Assembly (NCBI GenBank): GCA_910586605.1
Contig: CAJUJR010000077.1
Span: 1-13,495, forward strand
Length of the DNA stretch: 13,495 nt
Direction of reading: 5' to 3'
Source of the DNA: an uncultured Lachnospiraceae bacterium
GTDB taxonomy: Bacteria; Bacillota; Clostridia; Lachnospirales; Lachnospiraceae
Of this stretch, positions 7,170 through 13,472 are shown in pieces; positions within the stretch are counted from its first letter, which is position 1; each line of letters starts with the position of its first letter. The notes beneath the pieces were generated by a model. The model ran no database searches. It was not told the origin of the DNA and saw nothing but the letters and a program-made list of their open reading frames with translations. A program made the translations under genes and the position numbers.

Positions 7170-7964
7170 TTAGCAGTTCTTAAATGGGACTACTTTTAAT
7201 TTCTTTTCTTTATCTTTCTCTAAGAAATTGCCCATGCCAGCTTTCTGGTCTTCTGTTTCAAAGCAATCGCCAAATAACTGTTCCTCAATTACGATTGCCT
7301 TGTCCATATCAACTTGAAGGCCATCATTAATTGCTTTCTTACAATTGCGTACTGCAATCGGTGCATTCTTAGCAATTGTATCTGCAAGCTTCTTTGCAGC
7401 GGGCATCAATTCTTCTGCAGGATATACTGCATTTACAAGGCCAATCCTATATGCCTCGTCTGCCTTAATATTCCTTGCAGAATAAATCATCTGTTTTGCC
7501 ATGCCAACGCCAACTGTCCTTGCAAGCCTCTGTGTACCGCCAAAACCAGGCGTAATCCCAAGGCCAACTTCAGGCTGTCCAAATACGGCATTTTCTGAAC
7601 AGATACGGATATCACAGCTCATGGATATCTCACATCCGCCGCCAAGTGCAAATCCATTAATCGCTGCAATAACAGGAAGCGGGAATGTCTCAAGCTTACG
7701 GAAAACATCATTTCCCTTTTTACCAAAAGCTTCCCCTTCTGCCTTTGTCAATGTACTCATTTCCCCAATATCTGCACCTGCAACAAAAGACTTGTCCCCT
7801 GCGCCAGTCAGGATTAAGCACCTTACGGTATTTAAATCAACTGCATCAAGAGCAGCGTCCAGTTCGTCCAAAACCTGGCTGTTCAATGCGTTCAATGCCT
7901 TTGGACGGTTAATTGTAATTGTAGCAACTGCACCATCTGCTTCATATAAGATGAATTCACCCAT
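7170..7964 (-). CDS. crt: 3-hydroxybutyryl-CoA dehydratase (crotonase)
   Basis: This enzyme dehydrates 3-hydroxybutyryl-CoA to crotonyl-CoA. The 264-residue protein has the crotonase-fold signature: an oxyanion-hole segment FVAGADIGEM (60-69), GFALGGGCEISMSCD (104-118), and the two catalytic glutamates Glu112 and Glu132 (in GQPEVGLGI). GFGGTQRL follows. The frame is open upstream to an ATG at 8021. ATG 7964 is chosen because AAAAGGAG lies 8 nt before it and the protein then begins MGEFILYE like the family. It is the second gene of the operon, 126 bp after thl and 76 bp before hbd. Closely related enoyl-CoA hydratases cannot be excluded on sequence alone, but the context fixes the role. Confidence 0.95.
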   Translation of the reverse strand: MGEFILYEADGAVATITINRPKALNALNSQVLDELDAALDAVDLNTVRCLILTGAGDKSFVAGADIGEMSTLTKAEGEAFGKKGNDVFRKLETFPLPVIAAINGFALGGGCEISMSCDIRICSENAVFGQPEVGLGITPGFGGTQRLARTVGVGMAKQMIYSARNIKADEAYRIGLVNAVYPAEELMPAAKKLADTIAKNAPIAVRNCKKAINDGLQVDMDKAIVIEEQLFGDCFETEDQKAGMGNFLEKDKEKKLKVVPFKNC

Positions 7965-8050
7965 TTTCCATACTCCTTTTTCTACATTTAATAAATGTGT
8001 TATAAAAATGCTTTCCTGCATTTTTGTATTGCTGCCACATGGACTTTACC

Positions 8051-8069
8051 GGCATGGCATCGCCATGCC
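8051..8069. promoter_or_regulatory. Intercistronic hairpin between thl and crt
   Basis: GGCATGGC (8051-8058) pairs perfectly with GCCATGCC (8062-8069) around a 3-nt loop, about 21 bp after the thl stop codon. Read on the minus strand it is followed by GGTAAAG, with no U-tract, so it should not be a full terminator. It could protect the upstream thl message from 3' decay or set the ratio of thl to downstream genes. That role is inference. Confidence 0.5.
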
Positions 8070-8090
8070 TTTAAAATCCTTTATGCTTAA

Positions 8091-9272
8091 CTATCTTTCT
8101 ACAATTGTAGAACAGCCCATGCCACCGCCAATACAAAGTGTAGCAAGGCCTTTTTTAGCATCCTGTTTCACCATCTCATGGAGAAGCGTAACTAAAATAC
8201 GGCAGCCAGAAGCCCCTACTGGATGTCCAAGTGCAATTGCACCACCATTTACATTTAACTTGGAGAGGTCAAACCCAAGGTCTCTCCCTACTGCAACAGA
8301 CTGTGCAGCGAATGCCTCGTTTGCCTCAATAAGATCCATATCATCAATAGAAAGGCCTGTCTTTGCAAGAACTTTTTTAGTAGATGCAACCGGGCCAACA
8401 CCCATAATAGATGGGTCAACACCGCCAAGTGCGCCTGCAACAAAAGTTGCCATTGGCTCAACGCCTAATTCTTTTGCTTTTTCTTCACTCATTACTACGA
8501 TTGCAGCAGCGCCATCGTTAATACCAGAAGCATTACCAGCAGTAACTACACCGCCTTCTTTTCCAGAGCAGCACTTTAATCCTGCAAGGCTTTCCTTTGT
8601 TGTGCCAGCACGAGGTCCCTCGTCCTTGTCAAATACAGTAACGCCTTTTCTTGTCTTAATCTCAACCGGAACAATTTCATCGTCGAACTTCCCTGCATTA
8701 ATAGCAGCTTCACATTTCTGCTGGCTGTTTGCAGCAAATTCATCTAATTCTTCACGGGTAAGCTTCCACTGGTCTGCAACGTTTTCTGCTGTAATCATCA
8801 TATGATACTGGTTAAATGCATCCCATAATGCATCATTTACCATTGTATCAATTAATTTGCCGTTGTTCATACGGTATCCGAAACGTCCCTGCATCATAGC
8901 ATATGGAGCCATAGACATATTCTCCATACCGCCTGCTACTACGATATCCGCATCGCCTGCCTGGATCATCTGCGCTGCCATATTTACACAGTTTAAGCCG
9001 GAACCACATACAACATTTACAGTAACTGCAGGAGTTTCATTAGGTAAGCCTGCCTTAATAGAGGCCTGGCGTGCAACGTTCTGTCCCAAACCAGCCTGGA
9101 TAACACACCCCATATAAACATGGTCAACCTGGTCTGCTGCTACACCTGCTCTTTTTAATGCCTCTTTAATTACAATGGAACCTAAAACAGGCGCCGGAGT
9201 TGTACTGAGCCCCCCACCCATTTTACCAATTGCAGTACGGCATGCACCCGCTAAAACCACTTTCTTTGCCAT
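8091..9272 (-). CDS. thl: Acetyl-CoA acetyltransferase (thiolase)
   Basis: This enzyme condenses two acetyl-CoA to acetoacetyl-CoA, the entry step to butyrate. It is 393 residues, the normal length for a biosynthetic thiolase. The catalytic residues are all present: Cys89 in NVVCGSGLNC, His350 in ALGHPVGASG and Cys380 in CIGGGMGC. The conserved GGMENMS and NEAFAAQ segments are visible. The start is clear, with AAGGAGGA 9 nt before the ATG. It is the first gene of the six-gene operon and has a ~125-nt foldable leader behind a strong promoter at 9404-9432. Confidence 0.97.
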   Translation of the reverse strand: MAKKVVLAGACRTAIGKMGGGLSTTPAPVLGSIVIKEALKRAGVAADQVDHVYMGCVIQAGLGQNVARQASIKAGLPNETPAVTVNVVCGSGLNCVNMAAQMIQAGDADIVVAGGMENMSMAPYAMMQGRFGYRMNNGKLIDTMVNDALWDAFNQYHMMITAENVADQWKLTREELDEFAANSQQKCEAAINAGKFDDEIVPVEIKTRKGVTVFDKDEGPRAGTTKESLAGLKCCSGKEGGVVTAGNASGINDGAAAIVVMSEEKAKELGVEPMATFVAGALGGVDPSIMGVGPVASTKKVLAKTGLSIDDMDLIEANEAFAAQSVAVGRDLGFDLSKLNVNGGAIALGHPVGASGCRILVTLLHEMVKQDAKKGLATLCIGGGMGCSTIVER

Positions 9273-9305
9273 AATTTAAAATCCTCCTTAATTGATTAAT
9301 ATACT

Positions 9306-9392
9306 GACAGAAAACTGTCTTTGCATTACTAACATTTCGCTGAAACCCGCCTTTTTTATGTATCAGATAACAGTCTTTTGCCATAGTAATGC
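9306..9392 (-). other. Foldable 5' leader of the thl operon
   Basis: On the minus strand GCATTACTA (plus 9384-9392) is perfectly complementary to TAGTAATGC (plus 9323-9331). This gives a 9-bp helix closing a 52-nt loop that begins about 5 nt after the predicted transcription start. A second hairpin, GACAG-TTTT-CTGTC (plus 9306-9319), follows before the ribosome binding site. ACTGT (plus 9370-9374) inside the loop could instead pair with ACAGT of that hairpin (plus 9314-9318), so two folds compete. I do not recognise a known riboswitch class; a regulatory role is inference. Confidence 0.4.
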
Positions 9393-9403
9393 CCTTACTA
9401 GCT

Positions 9404-9432
9404 ATGATATATCAAATCCACTAAATTATCAA
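9404..9432 (-). promoter_or_regulatory. Promoter of the thl-crt-hbd-bcd-etfBA operon
   Basis: Read on the minus strand, TTGATA (plus 9427-9432; 5 of 6 to TTGACA), a 17-bp spacer and TATCAT (plus 9404-9409; 5 of 6 to TATAAT) form a near-consensus sigma-A-type promoter. The predicted start is near 9397, leaving a leader of about 125 nt. The -10 overlaps a 10-bp palindrome, TGATATATCA (9405-9414). Confidence 0.75.
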
Positions 9433-9443
9433 GCATTTTTCAT

Positions 9444-9464
9444 TGCCAGTTCGTGAATTTGGCA
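9444..9464. promoter_or_regulatory. Imperfect palindrome upstream of the thl -35 box
   Basis: TGCCA (9444-9448) and TGGCA (9460-9464) are inverted, with TTC and GAA inverted inside them. The site is 11 bp upstream of the thl -35 element, a typical place for a regulator to bind. It does not match any operator I know. Confidence 0.3.
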
Positions 9465-9486
9465 TAAAAATTTAATAAAAATGAGA

Positions 9487-9553
9487 TAATTATGACATTA
9501 TCGTACAATCAGCATTCATTTTCGTGGTAATTATGGCATTTTCATACAATCAG
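9487..9553. repeat. Direct 26-bp repeat, 41-bp period, in the but-thl control region
   Basis: Positions 9487-9512 and 9528-9553 match at 23 of 26 bases. Both begin TAATTATG and end TACAATCAG. The 41-bp period is close to four helical turns, so both copies face the same side of the DNA. This suits a tandem operator between the divergent but and thl promoters. The bound protein is unknown. Confidence 0.65.
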
Positions 9554-9580
9554 TTACTGTTCGTTACTATAAATACAAAG

Positions 9581-9627
9581 GGTTGCCCATGAACCATAAA
9601 AAGTAAATGCTGTTGCCCATAACAGCA
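9581..9627. promoter_or_regulatory. Two consecutive stem-loops sharing a GCCCAT loop
   Basis: GGTT-GCCCATG-AACC (9581-9595) is followed by TGCTGTT-GCCCAT-AACAGCA (9608-9627). The loops are the same but the stems differ while keeping pairing, and GTTGCCCAT recurs with a 30-bp period (9582-9590 after shift, and 9612-9620). They lie upstream of the candidate but promoter. They would be in the but leader only if transcription began at the TATAAA near 9568. Confidence 0.4.
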
Positions 9628-9638
9628 ATAGAAACCAG

Positions 9639-9667
9639 TTGAAAAGATTCCTGAAAAGTGCTATTTT
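9639..9667 (+). promoter_or_regulatory. Candidate promoter of but
   Basis: TTGAAA (9639-9644; 5 of 6), a 17-bp spacer and TATTTT (9662-9667; 4 of 6) form the best plus-strand promoter in the region. It gives a leader of about 95 nt. TATAAA at 9568-9573 is an alternative -10 but lacks a matching -35. Confidence 0.4.
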
Positions 9668-9768
9668 ATAAACAGGAAAGTTATTATCTACAGCCATCCC
9701 AAACAGTAAATTTAGCTATGGATAGTAACTGCAAGGAACAAATGGCAGCATATTTATGGAGGTAAACT

Positions 9769-11112
9769 ATGGACTTTAAAACTATGTATGAAAACAAACT
9801 GACAACTGCTGACGAAGCAGTAAAAGCAGTAAAATCTGGTGATTGGGTTGATTTTGGGTGGTGTGTCACTACACCTGTTGCACTTGACGCTGCGATGGCA
9901 AAACGCCTGCCTGAACTGACGGATATCAATTTCCGCGGGGGAATCTTAATGCACCAGCCGGAAATCTTCAAGATTGAAGAGCCTGCAAAGCATATGACAT
10001 GGAATTCCTGGCATATGGGCGGTATTGAAAGAAAAGCGATTGCACAAGGATTTTCTTTCTACGCCCCAATCCGTTATTCTGAGCTTCCACGTTACAACAG
10101 GGATTCCAAAACCCCTTCTAACGTAGCAATGCTCCAGGTTGCGCCAATGGACGAACATGGCTTCTTTAACTTTGGACCAAGCGCTTCCCATATGGCGGCC
10201 GTATGCGAACGCGCTGAAACCATTATTGTAGAAGTAAATAAAAATATGCCTCGCTGCCTGGGAGGCTTTGAAGAATCTATCCATATCAGCAAAGTAGATA
10301 TGATTGTAGAAGGCGACAACCCTGCCATTGATTCAATGGGCAAAAGCGCCCCTGCAACTGCAGTAGACGAAGCTGTTGCAAAATATATTGTGGAAGAAAT
10401 CCCAAATGGGGCGTGTCTCCAGCTCGGAATCGGGGGTATGCCAAACGCTGTTGGTTCTCTGATCGCACAATCAGACCTGAAAGATTTAGGGGTACATACT
10501 GAAATGTATGTAGATGCTTTTGTAGATATAGCACAAGCCGGAAAAATTACAGGAAAAAAGAAAAATATAGATAATGGACGCCAGGCTTATGCATTTGCTG
10601 CCGGTACCCAGAAATTATATGACTACCTGGACAACAACCCAGAATGTATGAGCGCCCCTGTAAACTATACAAACGATATCCGCCAAATTTCTGCATTGGA
10701 TAACTTTATCTCTATCAACAATGCAGTAGATATTGATTTATTTGGGCAAATCAATGCGGAATCTGCCGGGACAAAACATATCAGCGGCGCCGGCGGGCAG
10801 CTTGACTTTGTACTTGGCGCCTATCTCTCAAATGGCGGCAAATCATTTATCTGCATGTCCTCCACCTTTACCCAGAAAGATGGCACAGTAAAATCCAGGA
10901 TTAACCCTACTTTGAGCAATGGCTCCATCGTTACAGATACCCGCGCTAATGTACATTATTTTGTAACAGAATATGGCATTGTCAACTTAAAAGGGTTATC
11001 TTCATGGCAGAAAGCGGAAGCAATTATATCCGTTGCGCATCCTGATTTCAGGGATGGATTAATTGCCGAAGCAGAAAAAATGCATATCTGGAGGCAGAGC
11101 AACAAACGCTAA
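9769..11112 (+). CDS. but: Butyryl-CoA:acetate CoA-transferase
   Basis: This enzyme moves CoA from butyryl-CoA to acetate, releasing butyrate and acetyl-CoA. The 447-residue protein belongs to the acetyl-CoA hydrolase/transferase family. The probable CoA-thioester-forming Glu245 lies in VHTEMYVD, after the QLGIGGMPNAVG segment (218-229). The C-terminal half has GTKHISGAGGQLDFVLGA (split: GTKHISGAGG, then QLDFVLGA) and VTDTRANVHYFVTEYG. WNSWHMGGIERKA (78-90) and YAPIRYSELPRY (98-109) look like the But proteins of Roseburia and relatives as I recall them, rather than 4-hydroxybutyrate CoA-transferase, a related family. GGAGG lies 6 nt before the ATG. It is divergent from thl, completing the pathway, and ends at a good terminator. 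Confidence 0.92.
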   Translation: MDFKTMYENKLTTADEAVKAVKSGDWVDFGWCVTTPVALDAAMAKRLPELTDINFRGGILMHQPEIFKIEEPAKHMTWNSWHMGGIERKAIAQGFSFYAPIRYSELPRYNRDSKTPSNVAMLQVAPMDEHGFFNFGPSASHMAAVCERAETIIVEVNKNMPRCLGGFEESIHISKVDMIVEGDNPAIDSMGKSAPATAVDEAVAKYIVEEIPNGACLQLGIGGMPNAVGSLIAQSDLKDLGVHTEMYVDAFVDIAQAGKITGKKKNIDNGRQAYAFAAGTQKLYDYLDNNPECMSAPVNYTNDIRQISALDNFISINNAVDIDLFGQINAESAGTKHISGAGGQLDFVLGAYLSNGGKSFICMSSTFTQKDGTVKSRINPTLSNGSIVTDTRANVHYFVTEYGIVNLKGLSSWQKAEAIISVAHPDFRDGLIAEAEKMHIWRQSNKR

Positions 11113-11170
11113 AAATTATGCTTCAGTTACAGCATAACAAACTAACACAAAAATAAAAGCAATTCTTATT

Positions 11171-11200
11171 AGGGCACCGCCAGCGCAGGTGCCCTTGTTT
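11171..11200 (+). terminator. Rho-independent terminator of but
   Basis: AGGGCACC (11171-11178) pairs with GGTGCCCT (11188-11195) around a 9-nt loop and runs into TGTTT. A weaker 7-bp hairpin (TTATGCT/AGCATAA, 11116-11137) precedes it. The stem touches the 3' end of the convergent M56 gene (stop at 11199-11201). On the minus strand no U-tract follows directly, so termination there is doubtful. Confidence 0.8.
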
Positions 11201-12746
11201 ACAACAAAATTTCTTGCATATCTGTGATAATCCACCCACAAATCCCCATTTCATCTTTAAATAATCTACAAGTATAGCAATATTGCTGCTTCACAATTTT
11301 AGAAATCCCGTCTGCATAAGTAACCCGTATCTTTTCATCTGAATCAACTTCCACGAATCCATCGCTGATTTCCCTTATTGAAACAGAATACGCCTTTACT
11401 TTTTCACGGATGCCGCGTTTATGGTAGTTTTTCACTAAACGGCACTGCTGTAGGTAAATATCGCTTCCTGGCTCCAGCACCTGGCTCAATTTATCTGCAT
11501 TCCCTGAATTAACTGCTTCAGTAAAAATACTTAGGTATTCATCAAAAGCTTTTTGGGGAGAATCTGCTAAAACAAATTCTTCCTGCTCTAGTGCATCTTC
11601 TATGCCACTTTGTAACGCTGCCTCTTTCCTTCCGCCCTCTTTGTGGTGATCCAGTACAACATGGCCAACTTCCCCTGTTGTAGCTTCTTTTACTACAACA
11701 GGAGCCATCCCAGCGCTGCATGTAATCCCAGCCGCAAGGCACAATGCTGCCATTAATGGGATCAGAACCCATTTAGAGTAATGCCGCCTGCCGCTGATTG
11801 CCCGGATTCTTCTTTCCATTTCTTTTCCCCTTCTGCTTATTAGCAGCATAGAATAACGGAAATCTCCCCATTCTGCCCTTCCTGCCAGCCGAACCAACAT
11901 CTCTCCATAACAGAAACGCTTTTCTTCCCCCAATATCTGAATTACTGTTTCATCACAATAAAGCTCCGCATCCTTTTTGGAGCAAGAAGATGCAATCCAT
12001 ATAAAAGGGTTAAACCAGTATGCTGATACAAAAAGCATCCGAATCATTGCCCAGATATGGTCGCCATGCCTGTAATGCACAAACTCATGGGTAATAATCT
12101 GCCCCAGCTCTTCTTTGCTGACCCTTCCATCTCCCAGAACAGTAAAAAACGGCAAATATATAGCGGGACGGAAAAAGCCATATAAGCACGGGCTCTGGAT
12201 TCCATTGATTAAGTATATCTTTATATTCCCCCTTTTCCCATAAAAAACCCTTCTCTTTCTCATCTTACCCAGCAGCCTAACATTAGAAAGGAAAAACCAA
12301 GAAAAAAGAACAGACGACACACCAGCCCATATCATAGGTAAAAGAAACTTCCAAGGAATTTTCACCGTTTTATCTGCTGTAGCAGTAAATGTAACCGATT
12401 TCCCTTGTACAGCACCAATTCCCAAATCTGTATCCTCTTTCTCCTCCAACGCATTGCCAACTGCCATTCCAGAAGTTTGTTCTAGGATTCCTCCCGTCCC
12501 CTGCCACCCTTCTTTAATCTCCCTGCCAGCCTCTTCAATATGGTTTGACGCCGCTAAAAATAAATTTTCAATGCTGACTGGTGTTGCAATCATATTGCCT
12601 GGCAGTAAAAAGCGCAGCAATACCAGCCCCCAAAGGGCATATATTACACCATAACGGATTTTCCCCATAAAGACTTTCCTAATTGCAAGAATCAGCAATA
12701 CCAACAAGGAAGCCTCCAGCATCCATTCTAAAAAGCCTTCCATCAT
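11199..12746 (-). CDS. BlaR1/MecR1-like M56 membrane metalloprotease with TcaA/YvbJ-like C-terminal domain
   Basis: This 515-residue protein probably senses an envelope signal and removes the co-encoded BlaI-type repressor by proteolysis. Hydrophobic segments lie near 9-27, 33-49, 134-153, 233-250 and 326-345. The zinc site HEFVH (220-224) with Glu261 in DAELYCDE is the M56 signature. The extracytoplasmic part (about 346-515) is only ~170 residues and lacks the SxxK and KTG motifs of the penicillin-binding domain of BlaR1. Its last ~115 residues (SPQKAFDEYLSIFTEAVNSG, then KRGIREKVKAYSV, then GWIITDM) resemble the NTF2-like tail of TcaA/YvbJ proteins from memory. The ATG follows the repressor stop by 5 bp, with AAGGA 10 nt upstream inside the repressor gene, implying coupling. 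The inducer is unknown; beta-lactam is not indicated. Confidence 0.85.
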   Translation of the reverse strand: MMEGFLEWMLEASLLVLLILAIRKVFMGKIRYGVIYALWGLVLLRFLLPGNMIATPVSIENLFLAASNHIEEAGREIKEGWQGTGGILEQTSGMAVGNALEEKEDTDLGIGAVQGKSVTFTATADKTVKIPWKFLLPMIWAGVSSVLFSWFFLSNVRLLGKMRKRRVFYGKRGNIKIYLINGIQSPCLYGFFRPAIYLPFFTVLGDGRVSKEELGQIITHEFVHYRHGDHIWAMIRMLFVSAYWFNPFIWIASSCSKKDAELYCDETVIQILGEEKRFCYGEMLVRLAGRAEWGDFRYSMLLISRRGKEMERRIRAISGRRHYSKWVLIPLMAALCLAAGITCSAGMAPVVVKEATTGEVGHVVLDHHKEGGRKEAALQSGIEDALEQEEFVLADSPQKAFDEYLSIFTEAVNSGNADKLSQVLEPGSDIYLQQCRLVKNYHKRGIREKVKAYSVSIREISDGFVEVDSDEKIRVTYADGISKIVKQQYCYTCRLFKDEMGICGWIITDMQEILL

Positions 12747-12751
12747 TTCCC

Positions 12752-13162
12752 CTATTTCCTTTTCTTTCTTTTGTTTCCATTCTCTGCTTTATCTTCTGCA
12801 GCTTCCAAAATTTCACGAAGCTCCCGGATATCCTCTTTTGACAAATCATTCTGGCGCAATAATGCACTCATCATCATCCCAATACTACCATCATAAATTC
12901 TCTTCAAAAAATCACGCGTCTCCTGCACAACAACATCTTCTTTTTTAACCTTTGGATAAAAATATTTTGTTTTTCCATGTTCCTCATATCCAATCAGCCC
13001 TTTTTCTGCCATTCTCCGAACCATTGTAGCACAAGTACTCTTGCTCCACCCTACCCGTTCACTAAGCAATGGCACAATCTGCATTAAAGACCTTGGTGAT
13101 TCCTCCCATAAACATTCCATAAGATACCATTCACTGTTTGTTACCCGAATTTCCTGTTTCAC
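12752..13162 (-). CDS. BlaI/MecI/CopY-family transcriptional repressor
   Basis: This is a winged-helix repressor of about 136 residues. The N-terminal part has the family pattern RVTNSEWYLMECLWEESP, then RVGWSKSTCATMVRRMAEKG (recognition helix region) and YFYPKVKKEDV (wing). The C-terminal half (DFLKRIYDGSIGMMMSALL, then LSKEDIRELREIL) is the usual dimerisation helix region, ending in a basic tail. Such repressors normally sit on their own promoter until cleaved through the M56 partner encoded next door. I favour GTG 13162, with GAGGG 5 nt upstream, giving a start just before the conserved SEW. The ATG at 13174 is an alternative, adding four residues but lacking a clear ribosome binding site. 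I found no convincing TACA-TGTA dyad at the promoter. Confidence 0.9.
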   Translation of the reverse strand: MKQEIRVTNSEWYLMECLWEESPRSLMQIVPLLSERVGWSKSTCATMVRRMAEKGLIGYEEHGKTKYFYPKVKKEDVVVQETRDFLKRIYDGSIGMMMSALLRQNDLSKEDIRELREILEAAEDKAENGNKRKKRK

Positions 13163-13194
13163 AATTACCCTCATTTCTGCGCTGCTTTTAATGG

Positions 13195-13296
13195 CTCAGC
13201 TTTGCTGAGACTATGCGCATTTAACACAATGTTTGTGCCGCAGCACAGACACAAACTTGCCGAGTGAAAAATATATTTTTCGCTCTTATCTCCTCC
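13195..13296 (-). other. Hairpin-rich leader of the blaI-like/M56 operon
   Basis: Between promoter and gene lie three inverted repeats: a 24-bp near-perfect palindrome (13262-13285, arms GAGTGAAAAATA and TATTTTTCGCTC), GTTTGTG/CACAAAC (13231-13256) and CTCAGC/GCTGAG (13195-13209). A strong GGAGGAG (minus strand, 13290-13296) has no start codon within 15 nt downstream. The block resembles an inserted intergenic repeat or a structured leader. I recognise no known RNA family. Confidence 0.4.
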
Positions 13297-13327
13297 GCAG
13301 CATAAGTTGCTTTATCTTGTAAACCAT

Positions 13328-13356
13328 ATTATAAAACAGCAAGTTTAATCTGTCAA
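13328..13356 (-). promoter_or_regulatory. Perfect-consensus promoter of the blaI-like/M56 operon
   Basis: On the minus strand TTGACA (plus 13351-13356), a 17-bp spacer and TATAAT (plus 13328-13333) match the sigma-A consensus exactly. Transcription should start near 13321, about 160 nt before the chosen repressor start. Such a strong promoter makes sense if it is normally held off by the repressor. Confidence 0.85.
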
Positions 13357-13421
13357 CCAGACTAATTACCACATACAGAGCAACAGCATTTACTTCTTTT
13401 ATGGTACGCTTGGCATGAACC

Positions 13422-13472
13422 GTTACGATTCACAGCCAACCGTAGCCAAATCTCAATAAAAAATATCTTCCC
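13422..13472 (+). repeat. Dispersed ~53-bp repeat element, right copy
   Basis: This is the inverted counterpart of bases 3-53 (46 of 51 identical). Its stem-loop unit reads TACGGTT-GGCTGTG-AATCGTA on the minus strand and pairs over all 7 positions if one G-U is allowed. Differences from the left copy fall partly at paired positions. It lies upstream of the blaI-like promoter in a region with no gene (13357-13495), where nothing else could be supported. Confidence 0.8.

Noticed and set aside
7501..8805. Long open frame on the plus strand, antisense to crt and thl
   Set aside because: It has low-complexity composition, no ribosome binding site and no family resemblance. It lies wholly opposite two clear enzymes with intact active sites, so it is a codon-bias shadow.
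9273..9768. Rex (NADH-sensing) operator controlling thl and but
   Set aside because: Rex is known to control clostridial butyrate genes, but I found no TTGTTAA-N4-TTAACAA-like dyad on either strand here.
11199..13162. Beta-lactam resistance (blaR1-blaI) locus
   Set aside because: The repressor and M56 protease fit, but no beta-lactamase or PBP gene is adjacent and the sensor lacks penicillin-binding motifs.
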